Shown here piece by piece: positions 1 to 11,385 of a stretch of 64,000 bases of DNA. The notes under the pieces were generated by a model, which ran no database searches, was not told the origin of the DNA, and worked only from the letters and a program-made list of their open reading frames with translations. A program made the position numbers and the translations under genes. Origin of the DNA: Pelagibius sp964472095 (GTDB lineage: Bacteria > Pseudomonadota > Alphaproteobacteria > Kiloniellales > Kiloniellaceae); NCBI GenBank assembly GCA_964472095.1, contig CAYYIV010000024.1:1-64000 (forward strand). Direction: 5' to 3'. Every line of letters begins with the position of its first letter. Positions within the stretch are counted from its first letter, which is position 1.

Positions 1-116
1 CACAGGGGGCCCCGGTATTCCTCGCACTTGATGCGGTCGAAGAGGCGGCGAAGCAGCGCCTCCGCCTGGAGGTACGCCATCGGGTCGCTGAAGATGTCGG
101 GGATCAGGATGGGCAT
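1..116 (-). CDS. Partial hypothetical protein (N-terminus only)
   Basis: An open frame reads leftward from an ATG at 116 and runs off the window edge, giving 38 residues that begin MPILIPDIF. No stop, no clear domain and only a weak purine stretch upstream of the start. It diverges from the lactonase-like gene at 246, so the 130 bases between them should hold promoters for both. I do not recognise the family; the sugar-catabolic context suggests, but does not show, a related enzyme. Confidence 0.4.
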   Translation of the reverse strand, partial: MPILIPDIFSDPMAYLQAEALLRRLFDRIKCEEYRGPL

Positions 117-245
117 GACTATTGTTTCGCTTCGGCCGAGCGCAGCAGACCGTAATTCGGGCATATCCGTCAAGCGGCTGATTGGCGCCGCGCGATGACG
201 GCGCTAAGCTCCTTCCCAAGAAGAATGACAAGGGAGGAGTGGGGC

Positions 246-1154
246 ATGTTTCCGGAGTACGATCCGCGCGACCGGCGCTTCAACGATTACATCAACGGCA
301 ACTGCCAGCTCGAAAAGCTCTACACGGGCACGCTCTGGGCCGAAGGTCCGGTCTACTTCTGCGACGGCGATTTCCTCTTGTGGAGCGACATCCCCAACGA
401 TCGCATGCTGAAGTGGACGCCGGGCGGCGGCGTCTCCGAGTTCCGCCGGCCCTCCAACTACGCCAACGGCCATACCAGGGATCGGCAAGGCCGTCTGGTC
501 TCCTGCGAGCACGGCGCCCGGCGGGTGACCCGCACCGAGTGGGACGGCTCTATCACCGTGCTGGCCGACCGCTACAAGGGCAAGCGCCTGAACTCGCCCA
601 ACGACGTGGTGGTGAAGTCCGACGGCTCGGTGTGGTTCACCGACCCGCCCTACGGCATCCTTTCCGACTACGAGGGCCACAAAGGCGAGAGCGAGATCGG
701 CGCCTGCCACGTCTACCGCCTCGATCCGAAGTCCGGAAAGCTGGCCATCGTCGCCGACGACTTCGACAAGCCAAATGGTTTGGCTTTTTCCCCCGACGAG
801 AAAATCCTCTACATCGCCGACACCGGCGCCTCTCACGATCCGGAAGGGCCGCGCCATATCCGCGCCTTCAAGGTCGGCAAGGATGGCAAGCTGACCGGCG
901 GCAAGGTCTTCGCGGTCTGCGACGCCGGGCTCTTCGATGGTTTCCGGCTGGATGAAGACGGCAACATCTGGTCCAGTGCCGGCGACGGCGTGCACTGCTT
1001 CTCGCCGAAGGGCGAACTGCTCGGCAAGATCAAGGTGCCGGAGGTGGTCTCCAACGTGACCTTCGGCGGACCGAAGAAGAACCGCCTCTTCATCACCGCC
1101 ACCACCTCGCTCTACGCGGTCACCCTGAATCGCCGCGGCGTGCAGTGGCCGTGA
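246..1154 (+). CDS. SMP-30/gluconolactonase/LRE family lactonase
   Basis: A 302-residue six-bladed beta-propeller protein of the SMP-30/regucalcin family, which hydrolyses sugar lactones using a divalent metal. The expected metal-site signatures are visible: WAEGP (Glu33), the NSPND region (Asn116/Asn119), NGLAFSPD (about 177) and FDGFRLD (about 231). I chose the ATG at 246 because GGGAGGAG lies six bases upstream; an in-frame ATG at 195 has no comparable site. There is no signal peptide, so it is cytosolic. It converges on a CUT2 sugar ABC operon and lies 9 kb from a xylose-dehydrogenase-like gene, so an aldonolactonase role (for example xylonolactone) is a fair inference, but the substrate is not proven. 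Confidence 0.85.
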   Translation: MFPEYDPRDRRFNDYINGNCQLEKLYTGTLWAEGPVYFCDGDFLLWSDIPNDRMLKWTPGGGVSEFRRPSNYANGHTRDRQGRLVSCEHGARRVTRTEWDGSITVLADRYKGKRLNSPNDVVVKSDGSVWFTDPPYGILSDYEGHKGESEIGACHVYRLDPKSGKLAIVADDFDKPNGLAFSPDEKILYIADTGASHDPEGPRHIRAFKVGKDGKLTGGKVFAVCDAGLFDGFRLDEDGNIWSSAGDGVHCFSPKGELLGKIKVPEVVSNVTFGGPKKNRLFITATTSLYAVTLNRRGVQWP

Positions 1155-1186
1155 CCTGGAAATCTTCTCCCCCGCGGCCACTCCAT

Positions 1187-1281
1187 TGTCATGCTCGGAC
1201 TTGTTCCGAGCATCCATTCCTCCGTTCGCACGAGCGGTGCAGGCTGCACCATGGACCCTCGGAACAAGTCCGAGGGTGACA
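1187..1281. repeat. Intergenic inverted repeat between convergent genes
   Basis: The left part reads TCGGACTTGTTCCGAGCATCC, itself a small hairpin (TCGGA, loop CTTGT, TCCGA). The right part (1255-1281) carries CTCGGAACAAGTCCGAG followed by GGTGACA, the near-complement of the left part, which starts TGTCATG. The whole 95-base unit can fold back on itself. It sits between two converging genes, so it may act as a two-way terminator, and it resembles the REP-like elements dispersed through alphaproteobacterial genomes. Confidence 0.65.
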
Positions 1282-1321
1282 GGAGGAGAGGCGGAGAGAG
1301 CAATGCGTTATTCCACCACCG

Positions 1322-2269
1322 TCACCCCAGCACCTTCTGCCCCCGCCCGTAGACCATCAGCATGCCGACGATGACGCAGCCGTAGATGATCTGGCGGCCC
1401 GCCTCGGGCATCTGCATGACCGAGAGGATGGAGGCCAGCAGCGAGATCAGGATGACGCCGGCGATGGTGCCGAGGTAGCTGCCGCGGCCGCCGAGGATGT
1501 GGGTGCCGCCGAGCACAACGGCGGCGATGGCCGGCAGCAGATAGGGGTCGCCCATGGCCTGGTAGCCCTTGCTGGAATAGCCGGCGAGCAGCACCCCGGC
1601 CAGTGCCGAGCACATGCCGGAGATGGCGAAGCAGGTGATGATGACCAGCTTGGTGTTCACGCCGGAGAGGTAGGTGGCGCCCTCGCGGTTGCCGATGGCG
1701 TAGATGTAGCGCCCGAGCGGCGTGCGCTTCAGCATGACCACGATGGCGATGCCGAGCAGCGCCCAGATGAAGACGGCATTGGGAATGCCGAGGATGACTC
1801 GCTGCACCGCCAGCCAGTGCATGAGGTCGGTGGCGTGGTCCTGCGGCGCGAAGCCGCCGGTGTGCAGCACCATGATGCCCTGTGCCACGGCGTTGATGCC
1901 GAGGGTGAAGATCATCGAGGGCACCCGCAGGATGGCGACACCGAGGCCGTTGACGATGCCGAAGACCAGGCCGCAGAAGACGCCGAAGGGGATGGCCCAT
2001 TCGGCTCCCCACCAGCCGGCGGCCGCCGTCGACATCATGCCGCCGACCGTCACCAGCCAGGGGATCGAGAGGTCGATGTGACCGAGCAGGATGACCAGCA
2101 TGACGCCCGAGGCGATCAGGCCGAGGAAGGCGGCGACCTGCAGCTGCTGCAGCAGGTAGTTGGCCGAGAGGAAGCTCGAGGAGTAGAGGCTGCCGGCCAG
2201 CAGCAGCACGATGATGAAGCCGAAGGCGATGGCGACCGGGCGGTCGACGCGTTTGAGCAGCGCTTGCAT
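1322..2269 (-). CDS. Sugar ABC transporter permease (CUT2/RbsC-like), second permease
   Basis: A 315-residue, strongly hydrophobic inner-membrane permease of the ribose/xylose/AraH type. It carries the family's GVMLVILLGHIDLS and LGGTHILGGRGS stretches, the latter matching the cytoplasmic coupling region. The ATG at 2269 overlaps the stop of the preceding permease by one base (TGATG), so translation is coupled and only a short N-terminus precedes the first membrane span. The longer upstream frame lies inside the neighbouring gene and was not used. It is the last gene of a four-gene operon and pairs with the other permease as a heterodimeric channel. Confidence 0.9.
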   Translation of the reverse strand: MQALLKRVDRPVAIAFGFIIVLLLAGSLYSSSFLSANYLLQQLQVAAFLGLIASGVMLVILLGHIDLSIPWLVTVGGMMSTAAAGWWGAEWAIPFGVFCGLVFGIVNGLGVAILRVPSMIFTLGINAVAQGIMVLHTGGFAPQDHATDLMHWLAVQRVILGIPNAVFIWALLGIAIVVMLKRTPLGRYIYAIGNREGATYLSGVNTKLVIITCFAISGMCSALAGVLLAGYSSKGYQAMGDPYLLPAIAAVVLGGTHILGGRGSYLGTIAGVILISLLASILSVMQMPEAGRQIIYGCVIVGMLMVYGRGQKVLG

Positions 2270-3251
2270 CAGTTGAACAGCTCCAGCCGGTTCCTGATGC
2301 GGAACACCCGAGCGGCGCCGAGGCTGACGGCGCCCAGCAGCACGACGCCCTGGAACAGCGGCTGCCACAGCGGCGGCAGGTCGAAGACGAACAGCAGATC
2401 GTCGATGGTGCGCAGGATGAAGGCCCCGAAGATCGAGCCGATGGCCCCGCCGGCACCGCCGTAGAGCGAGGTGCCGCCGATCACCACCGCGGCGATGGAG
2501 TTGAGGGTATAGGTGCCGCCGATCGGCGCCGAGGCCTCGCCGGAGAAGGTGACGAAGGTGAGCATCAGCCCGGCGACGCCCGCCAGCAGGCCGGCAAGGG
2601 TGAAGGCGGCCAGGCGCGAGCGGTCGATGGCGACGCCGGACATGTAGGCCGCGCCCTCGGCGGAGCCGACGGCGTAGCAGCCGCGGCCGACGACGGAGTT
2701 GCGGAACGGCAGCCAGATGATGAGCACGACGGCCAGCAGCAGCACGAGCGAGGTCGGCACCACATCGAAGATCGTGTAGGTCATGAAGTCGGCGAGGTCG
2801 GGGGCGACGTCGCCGCCTGGCACCGGCCGCAGCAGCAGAGCGACGCCGTAGTAGATCGCGCCGGTCGCCAGGGTGGTGATGATCGGCTGCAGGCGGCCGT
2901 AGACCACGATGGCGCCGTTCACGAAGCCGGCCAGGGCGCCGGCCAGCAGCACCCCGACGATGCCGAGCGCTACCTGCCAGGGCTCGCCGCTGACGATGGA
3001 GGAGGCGAGGCAGTTGGTCATCACGAAGACCATGCCGACCGAAAGGTCGAGCCCGCCGGTCAGCACCGGCAGGGTCTGCGCCATGGCGACCAGGGCCAGC
3101 AGCACCGCTTTGTTGGCGGCGGTGGTCACCACAGGCACGGTGAGGCCGGCCGGATGGTTGCCCACGTAGAGGGTGAACATCAGCAGGAATACCACGATCG
3201 CCAGGATCAACCCCTGGCTCTGGCTCGCCCGCAGCTTCCAGTCGGCCACCC

Positions 3252-3255
<4 letters not shown>
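2269..3255 (-). CDS. Sugar ABC transporter permease (CUT2/RbsC-like), first permease
   Basis: A 328-residue membrane permease starting at the ATG at 3255, which overlaps the ATPase stop by four bases (ATGA). Typical CUT2 features include TGGLDLSVG near residue 65 and VIGGTSLYGG in the C-terminal coupling loop. About eight to ten membrane spans are apparent. The presence of two different permease genes, rather than one used as a homodimer, is typical of some alphaproteobacterial sugar and polyol systems. The substrate cannot be read from the sequence. Confidence 0.9.
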
Positions 3256-4865
<1,610 letters not shown>

Positions 4866-4970
4866 GGTCTCGACCGGAAGCGATGGGGACAGCGGACGGT
4901 CAGGAAATCGGGCGCCGCACCCCAAAACGCGGGGTGCGGCGCCACGGGACCGATGCGAAGGCGGGCGGGC

Positions 4971-6098
4971 CTACTGGTCGCCTTCGCTCTTTGCCATGAT
5001 CTCCGTCGCCGTGATGTTCACGCCGCAGGGCGGAAACTCATTCGGCGTGAAGAAGTTGTCGGTCAGGTCCGGGTAGAAGTTTTCGCCGGCCTTGAAGTCC
5101 GGGTGCTCGACCAAGGGGATCGGCACCGACACGTACTGCGGCAGCACCTCGCCCTGCAGGGCGGTCAGCGCCGTCTTGGCGGCGATCGCCACCAGCCCCG
5201 GCGATTGGCCGGCGGAGGAACACAGCAGGCCCTCATCGGCATGCTTGGCGCAGAGCTTGCGGAAGCCGTTCTCGGCCTCGCCGGCAACCGGCACGAAGGG
5301 GTGGCCGGCGTCGATCATGGCGCGTACGGCGCCGGTCGAGCCGCCCTGCACGAAGACGCCGTCGAACTTGCCGTGCACGGCAATGGCGTCGGCCGTCACC
5401 TTCTGCGCGGTGCCGTCGTCCCAGTTGCCGACCACCTCGACAATGTCGTAGCTGCCGCCGGCTCCCATGACATCGCGGAAGCCGAGATGGCGGTCGCGGT
5501 CGACGGAGTTGCCGGGCAGGCCGCGGACTTCGAGGATCTTGCCTGAATTGCCGACGTTGTTGACCAGCCAGCGGCCCATGATGCGGCCCATCTCCGACTG
5601 GTCTTCGTTGACCTGCAGGATCTCGTCGCTGTCGAGCACGTTGTCGAAGGGGACAAGCACCACGCCGGCGCGGTTGGCGCGGCGGATCACCGGCCCGAAA
5701 GCCGTCGGGTTGACGGCGATGGTCAGGATGGCGTCGTAGCCGGCGTTGATGAAGTTGTCGATGGCGGCGATCTGCGCGGCCACGTCGGTGCCGGTGGAGA
5801 CCACCTTCAACTCTTTGATCATCGGCGCGACATCGGGCTGCTCGGCATAGGCCTTCAGGGTCTTGATCATCTGAATGCGCCAGGTGTTGCCGACGAAGCC
5901 GTTGGCCAGGGCGATGCGGTAGGGCGGATCCTTCTTGGCGAACTTGAGAAACTTGGTCTGGTCGCTGAAAGGCGCGAAGCAGGTCGGATTCACGCCGGGG
6001 CCGCTGACGACTTCAGGACCGGCGGCAAGGGCAGACGAGGCGGCTCCGGCGGCCAAGAGGGCAGCCAGACTCATCCCGAAAATCGATTTCGTGAGCAT
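4971..6098 (-). CDS. Periplasmic sugar-binding protein of ABC transporter (type I fold)
   Basis: A 375-residue secreted binding protein. It has a clear Sec signal (MLTKSIFGMS, then a hydrophobic run ending SALAAGPEV). The body matches the RbsB/XylF-like Peripla_BP_4 fold, with the domain starting at YRIALANGFVGNTWR. A strong GGGAGGAAGA ribosome site precedes the ATG at 6098. It is the first gene of the leftward operon and would deliver the substrate to the permease pair. Extra cysteines (in NPTCFAPF, RKLCAKH, LLCSSAG and FPPCGV) could form periplasmic disulfides. The ligand is unknown; polyol or aldose is likely from the family and context. Confidence 0.88.
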   Translation of the reverse strand: MLTKSIFGMSLAALLAAGAASSALAAGPEVVSGPGVNPTCFAPFSDQTKFLKFAKKDPPYRIALANGFVGNTWRIQMIKTLKAYAEQPDVAPMIKELKVVSTGTDVAAQIAAIDNFINAGYDAILTIAVNPTAFGPVIRRANRAGVVLVPFDNVLDSDEILQVNEDQSEMGRIMGRWLVNNVGNSGKILEVRGLPGNSVDRDRHLGFRDVMGAGGSYDIVEVVGNWDDGTAQKVTADAIAVHGKFDGVFVQGGSTGAVRAMIDAGHPFVPVAGEAENGFRKLCAKHADEGLLCSSAGQSPGLVAIAAKTALTALQGEVLPQYVSVPIPLVEHPDFKAGENFYPDLTDNFFTPNEFPPCGVNITATEIMAKSEGDQ

Positions 6099-6227
6099 TT
6101 CTCTTCCTCCCTATCGTCGGGCGGCTGCCCGTTGGAGGGCCGGCGCCGACTGCGTTCTTGTTTTATGCCTCTACGCCCGGGGCTGGTCGGGGATTTGCCG
6201 TCCAACCGGGCGCTTGGGTTCATTTTT

Positions 6228-6239
6228 GATAGCGCTACC
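6228..6239. promoter_or_regulatory. Candidate LacI-family operator upstream of CUT2 sugar operon
   Basis: The bases GATAGCGCTACC form a near-palindrome with a perfect TAGCGCTA core, about 130 bases upstream of the binding-protein start. LacI-family sugar repressors of proteobacteria commonly bind palindromes with a central CG and flanking GC steps like this. A related palindrome sits at the xylF promoter (7209-7220). No repressor gene is present in the window. Confidence 0.55.
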
Positions 6240-6418
6240 CTGAACCACCTTTTTTAGCCAGTCAATCCACTCAATGGTCCAATGGCTGTCCTGCCAGCGC
6301 GATTTCGCCGTCGGCCACCGCCGCCGCTCGCGCGGTGGCGAGCGTTCTGTTCAAGGCCGCGCCGCTCCGCTACGATCCGCTTCGAACCACCCCTTTTTCA
6401 ATGGAGTAAGCCGGCAGG

Positions 6419-7117
6419 ATGAGACGCGCGATCTGGTTGTTTTGCCTCGCCTTGGCGGCGGCGCCCTTTTCCCTGGTCCTGCTCACCGTTCCGGTCACGG
6501 CAGGTTGCGGCGACGCCCCGGCCGCCGGTGTCGACTGGTCGAAATGCGAGAAGCGGCGCCTCATCCTGCGCGACAGGGATCTCAGCAAGGGCACCTTCGT
6601 GCGCACGGACTTCGCCCGCAGCGACCTGGCCAACGCCAAGCTGACGGGTGCCGATCTCAGCGAGGCGAACTTCGAGCATGCCCGCCTGGCAGGTGCGGAT
6701 CTCAGTGGGGCCGTCCTGACGAAGGCCAATGGCGACCGCGCCGACTTCACCAAGGCGGTGCTGAAAGGGGCAGACCTGACCAAGGCGGAGATGTCGCGCA
6801 CCGACTTCACCGGCGCCGACTTCACCGGGGCGAACCTCGAGAAGGCCGAACTCGGCCGGGCGGTGCTGGCCGACAGCCGGCTCGACGGGGCCAACCTCAG
6901 CGGTGCGGAGGTCGCCCGTGCCGTCTTCGCCGGTGCCAGCCTCGAGGGCAGCGACATGACCGGCGCCTACACTTTTCTGGCCAGGTTCGAGGCCACCGAC
7001 CTGTCGCAGGTGAAGGGTCTGACCCAGGAACAGCTCGAGGCGGCCTGCGGCGACGACAAGACCAGGCTGCCGGAGGGCCTGACGGCCCCGGCGGCTTGGC
7101 CCTGCAGTTCGGAATGA
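6419..7117 (+). CDS. Secreted pentapeptide-repeat protein
   Basis: A 232-residue protein with an N-terminal Sec-type signal (hydrophobic residues 4-26, then TAGCGDAP) and roughly 25 tandem pentapeptide repeats of the A(D/N)LXX type (for example TGADL SEANF, LAGADL SGAVL), which fold into a right-handed quadrilateral beta-helix. The C-terminal tail reads LTQEQLEAACGDDKT, a stretch often found after such repeats, with a second Cys close to the end. It stands alone between two divergent sugar operons, so its link to sugar transport is only positional. Function unknown. Confidence 0.8.
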   Translation: MRRAIWLFCLALAAAPFSLVLLTVPVTAGCGDAPAAGVDWSKCEKRRLILRDRDLSKGTFVRTDFARSDLANAKLTGADLSEANFEHARLAGADLSGAVLTKANGDRADFTKAVLKGADLTKAEMSRTDFTGADFTGANLEKAELGRAVLADSRLDGANLSGAEVARAVFAGASLEGSDMTGAYTFLARFEATDLSQVKGLTQEQLEAACGDDKTRLPEGLTAPAAWPCSSE

Positions 7118-7206
7118 GAGCGTGGGCCTGCAGCGGAGGGGCGTTGGGCGGCTTTCCCAGCATTCTCACAGGAAATGGCGCCGCGCTCTGCAGTAGAATG
7201 ACCCCG

Positions 7207-7220
7207 TTGACAGCGCTGTC
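7207..7220 (+). promoter_or_regulatory. xylF promoter with overlapping LacI-type palindrome
   Basis: A TTGACA -35 element (7207-7212) overlaps the perfect 12-base palindrome GACAGCGCTGTC (7209-7220). The site is about 95 bases upstream of xylF. A bound repressor would cover the -35 box. The AGCGCT core is shared with the site at 6228. The matching -10 element is not certain. Confidence 0.6.
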
Positions 7221-7313
7221 CCGCGCGTCGACTATGCGTCAAAGAACGATAGAATCGTTGTAGCGATCAACTGTGGCGGGCAGCACCGCCGCGGTCCCAA
7301 CAGGGAGGAAATC

Positions 7314-8363
<1,050 letters not shown>

Positions 8364-8481
8364 AAGCTGACGCCCGCCAGGGCAGGAGCGACCAGGCCTT
8401 CAATGTCCAGGGGGCCTGGCCCTGCTCCTGGGCGGGTTCGGTCCAAGGGTGACCTCGCAGGATCGCGCGGACGGGTGGCGC

Positions 8482-9741
8482 ATGACGAGCAACGTCGAAG
8501 TCGGCAAGCTTGAGACTGAGGCCTCGAAGCGGGGTGCCCAGCGGCGCGCGCCGGTCGAGGAGTTCTCCCGCCTGACCGGGCTGGACACCCGCCTGCTGGC
8601 CATGCTGGGCGCGCTGGTCGTCATCTGGATCGTGCTCGATATTCTGGCCGGCGGGCTCTTCCTCACGCCGCGCAATCTCTTCAACCTGGCGGTCCAGGGC
8701 TCCGCTGTCGGCATCATGGCGACCGGCATGGTGCTGGTCATCGTGGCGCGCCACATCGACCTTTCGGTCGGCTCGGTGCTCGGCTTCATCGGCATGTCCA
8801 TCGCTTTCCTGCAGGTCGAGATCCTGCCGCTGGGCGCGGCCTGGAACTGGCCCCTGACCATCCTCGCCGGGCTGGCGCTCGGCGCCGTGGTCGGGGTGTG
8901 GCAGGGGCTCTGGGTGGCCTACGGCGGCGTGCCGGCCTTCGTGGTCACCCTGGGCGGCCTGCTGATCTTTCGCGGCGGCGCCTTCGAGATCACCGACGGA
9001 CGCACCGTGGCGCCGCTCGACCCGGTCTATCAGCTGCTCGGCGGCGGCGTCGACGGCTCCATCGGGGCGACCGCCAGCTGGGCGCTCGGCCTGGTCGCCG
9101 TCGCTGCCGTGGTGTACTTCTCCGTCAGGGCGCGCGGCAAGCGGGCACGCTACGGCTTCCCGCTGAAGCCGCTGTGGGCGGAGGTCGCCATGATCTGCGC
9201 CTGGTCCGCCATCATCATCGGCTTCGTCATGGTGATGAACGCCTATACCAAGCCGCGCAGCGACATCCCCCGCGGCATCCCGGTGCCGGTGCTGATCCTG
9301 CTGGGCGTGGTCCTCATCATGACCTTCATCAGCCGCTTCACCAAGTTCGGCCGCTACGTCTTCGCCATGGGCGGCAATCCGGAGGCGGCGGCGCTCTCCG
9401 GCATCAACGTGAAGCGCACCACGGTGATGATCTTCGTCGTGATGGGCGTGCTCTGCGCCGTTGCCGCGGTGGTCACCACCGCGCGCCTCAACGCCGGGAC
9501 CAACTCCATGGGCACCCTGGCGGAACTCAACGTCATCGCCGCGGCGGTGATCGGCGGGACCTCGCTGGCCGGCGGGATCGGCACCATTCCCGGCGCCATC
9601 CTCGGCGCCGTCATCATGCAGAGCCTCGACAACGGCATGGTGCTGCTCGGCGTCTCCAGTTCGCTGCGCAGCATCGTCATCGGTCTGGTGCTGGTCGCCG
9701 CAGTGTGGTTCGACGTTGTCTACAACCGCAACCGGCGCTGA
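8482..9741 (+). CDS. xylH: D-xylose ABC transporter permease XylH
   Basis: A 419-residue inner-membrane permease of the long XylH type, with RHIDLSVGSVLG near the third span and GGTSLAGGIGTI in the coupling region. The central region holds an additional pair of spans typical of XylH (about residues 190-270) compared with RbsC-type permeases. The start is uncertain: the ATG at 8482 is used, but an in-frame GTG at 8449 would add 11 residues, and neither has a strong ribosome site. A 118-base gap follows xylF. Confidence 0.92.
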   Translation: MTSNVEVGKLETEASKRGAQRRAPVEEFSRLTGLDTRLLAMLGALVVIWIVLDILAGGLFLTPRNLFNLAVQGSAVGIMATGMVLVIVARHIDLSVGSVLGFIGMSIAFLQVEILPLGAAWNWPLTILAGLALGAVVGVWQGLWVAYGGVPAFVVTLGGLLIFRGGAFEITDGRTVAPLDPVYQLLGGGVDGSIGATASWALGLVAVAAVVYFSVRARGKRARYGFPLKPLWAEVAMICAWSAIIIGFVMVMNAYTKPRSDIPRGIPVPVLILLGVVLIMTFISRFTKFGRYVFAMGGNPEAAALSGINVKRTTVMIFVVMGVLCAVAAVVTTARLNAGTNSMGTLAELNVIAAAVIGGTSLAGGIGTIPGAILGAVIMQSLDNGMVLLGVSSSLRSIVIGLVLVAAVWFDVVYNRNRR

Positions 9742-9758
9742 GAAGGAGGCGGCGGCCC

Positions 9759-10532
9759 ATGCCCACACCCCTGGTCGAGATGCGCAACATCTCCAAGCGC
9801 TTCGGCGGCGTGCAGGCGGTCGACGACGTCTCCATCGACCTCTTTCCCGGCGAGGTGGTCGGCCTGCTCGGCCACAACGGCGCCGGCAAGTCGACCCTCA
9901 TCAAGATGCTGGCCGGCGCCTACCCCTGCGACAGCGGCGAGATCCTGGTCAACGGCGAGAAGGTCACCATCGAGACGCCGCGCGACGCCCGCCGCTACGG
10001 CATCGAGACGATCTACCAGACCCTGGCGCTGGCCGACAACCTGGATGCTCCCGCAAACCTCTTTCTCGGCCGCGAACTGACGACGCCGCTCGGCCTGCTG
10101 GACGACGGCGCCATGGAGCACGAGGCGCGCTCCGTCCTGCACCGCCTCAATCCCAACTTCAAGAACATCAAGGATCCGGTAAAGAACCTCTCCGGCGGAC
10201 AGCGCCAGTCCGTGGCCATCGCCCGCGCCATCCTGTTCAATGCCAAGATCCTCATCATGGACGAACCGACGGCGGCCCTGGGGCCGCAGGAGACCTCCAT
10301 GGTCGCCGAGTTGATCCTGCAGCTGAAGAAGGAGGGTATCGGCATCTTCCTCATCAGCCACGACCTGCACGACGTCTTCGACCTTTCCGACCGTGTTTCG
10401 GTGATGAAGAATGCCCGCCTGGTCGGCACGCGCGCCACCGCCAGGGTCAGCAAGGATGAGGTGCTCGGCATGATCATCCTCGGCAAGCTGCCCGAGGAGG
10501 AGACGCCGGAAGAGCTCGCCGAGCTGCATTGA
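9759..10532 (+). CDS. xylG: D-xylose ABC transporter ATPase XylG (single-domain form)
   Basis: A 257-residue ATPase with one nucleotide-binding domain: Walker A GHNGAGKST, signature LSGGQRQSVAIARAI, Walker B ILIMDEPTAAL, and the switch His in LISHDLHDVF. Enterobacterial XylG has two fused domains of about 510 residues; the half-length form is usual in alphaproteobacterial xylFHG operons, where it should act as a homodimer. The ATG at 9759 has AAGGAGG ten bases upstream. The same frame stays open far upstream inside xylH, but that part is antisense-like noise and was excluded. Confidence 0.92.
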   Translation: MPTPLVEMRNISKRFGGVQAVDDVSIDLFPGEVVGLLGHNGAGKSTLIKMLAGAYPCDSGEILVNGEKVTIETPRDARRYGIETIYQTLALADNLDAPANLFLGRELTTPLGLLDDGAMEHEARSVLHRLNPNFKNIKDPVKNLSGGQRQSVAIARAILFNAKILIMDEPTAALGPQETSMVAELILQLKKEGIGIFLISHDLHDVFDLSDRVSVMKNARLVGTRATARVSKDEVLGMIILGKLPEEETPEELAELH

Positions 10533-10617
10533 ATCCGCTTTCCCGTCTTTCAGGGGCCGGTCTGCCGGCCGGCCTCTGCTTATCCGCGAACCCCATCGAG
10601 CAAGAGGTCTTTTCCAT

Positions 10618-11385
10618 ATGACTGCACCTGCGATCTATCCCAGCCTCAAGGACCGCGTCGTCTTCGTCAGCGGCGGCGGCAGTGGCATCGGCGCTTCGAT
10701 CGTCGAGCACTTCTGCCAGCAGGGAGCGAAGGTCGGTTTCGTCGACATCGACGAGGCGGCGTCCGCCGCCCTGGTCGAGGCCATGGTGGCGGCCGGCCAT
10801 CACAAGCCGGTCTTCGTGAAGTGCGACTTGAAGGACGTCGATGCGCTGCGCGTCGCCATCGGGCAGGTGCGCACCAGGCTCGGCCCGATCACGGTGCTGA
10901 TCAACAACGCGGCCAACGACCAGCGCCACTCCATCGACGAGGTGACGCCGGAATACTGGGACGACCGCATCGCCGTGAACCTGAAGCATCAGTTCTTCGC
11001 CGCCCAGGCGATCTATCCGGACATGGAAGCGGCCGGCGGCGGTGCCATCGTCAACCTTGGTTCGGTATCCTGGATGATCGGGCAGGGCGGCATGCCCTGC
11101 TACACCACGGCGAAGTCGGCCATTGCAGGGCTCACCCGCTCGCTGGCGCGCGACCTGGGGCCGAAGAACATCCGGGTCAACTGCGTGGTGCCGGGCTGGA
11201 TCATGACCCAGCGTCAGATCGACCTCTGGCTGACACCTGAAAGCGAGGCCGAGTTGATGCAGCGCCAGTGCCTCAAGCGCAAGCTGGTGCCGGCGGACAT
11301 CGCCCGCGCGGTGCTGTTCTTTGCTGCCGAGGACTCCGGCGGCTGCACAAATCAGAGCTATATCGTCGACGGCGGTTGGGTGTAG
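10618..11385 (+). CDS. xylB: SDR family, D-xylose 1-dehydrogenase-like XylB
   Basis: A 255-residue short-chain dehydrogenase. It has the NAD-binding GGGSGIG near the N-terminus, the NNAAND motif, and the catalytic triad Ser149, Tyr162, Lys166 (YTTAK). The opening AIYPSLKDRVVFVSGGGSG and the closing YIVDGGWV resemble Caulobacter XylB, which oxidises D-xylose to xylonolactone in the Weimberg/Dahms route. Its place straight after xylFHG supports that. Ribosome site AAGAGGT upstream. Other aldose dehydrogenases of the same subgroup remain possible. Confidence 0.85.
   Translation: MTAPAIYPSLKDRVVFVSGGGSGIGASIVEHFCQQGAKVGFVDIDEAASAALVEAMVAAGHHKPVFVKCDLKDVDALRVAIGQVRTRLGPITVLINNAANDQRHSIDEVTPEYWDDRIAVNLKHQFFAAQAIYPDMEAAGGGAIVNLGSVSWMIGQGGMPCYTTAKSAIAGLTRSLARDLGPKNIRVNCVVPGWIMTQRQIDLWLTPESEAELMQRQCLKRKLVPADIARAVLFFAAEDSGGCTNQSYIVDGGWV

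Noticed and set aside
8898..9758. Upstream extension of xylG into xylH
   Set aside because: The frame overlaps the correct frame of xylH; AAGGAGG and an ATG at 9759 define the real start.
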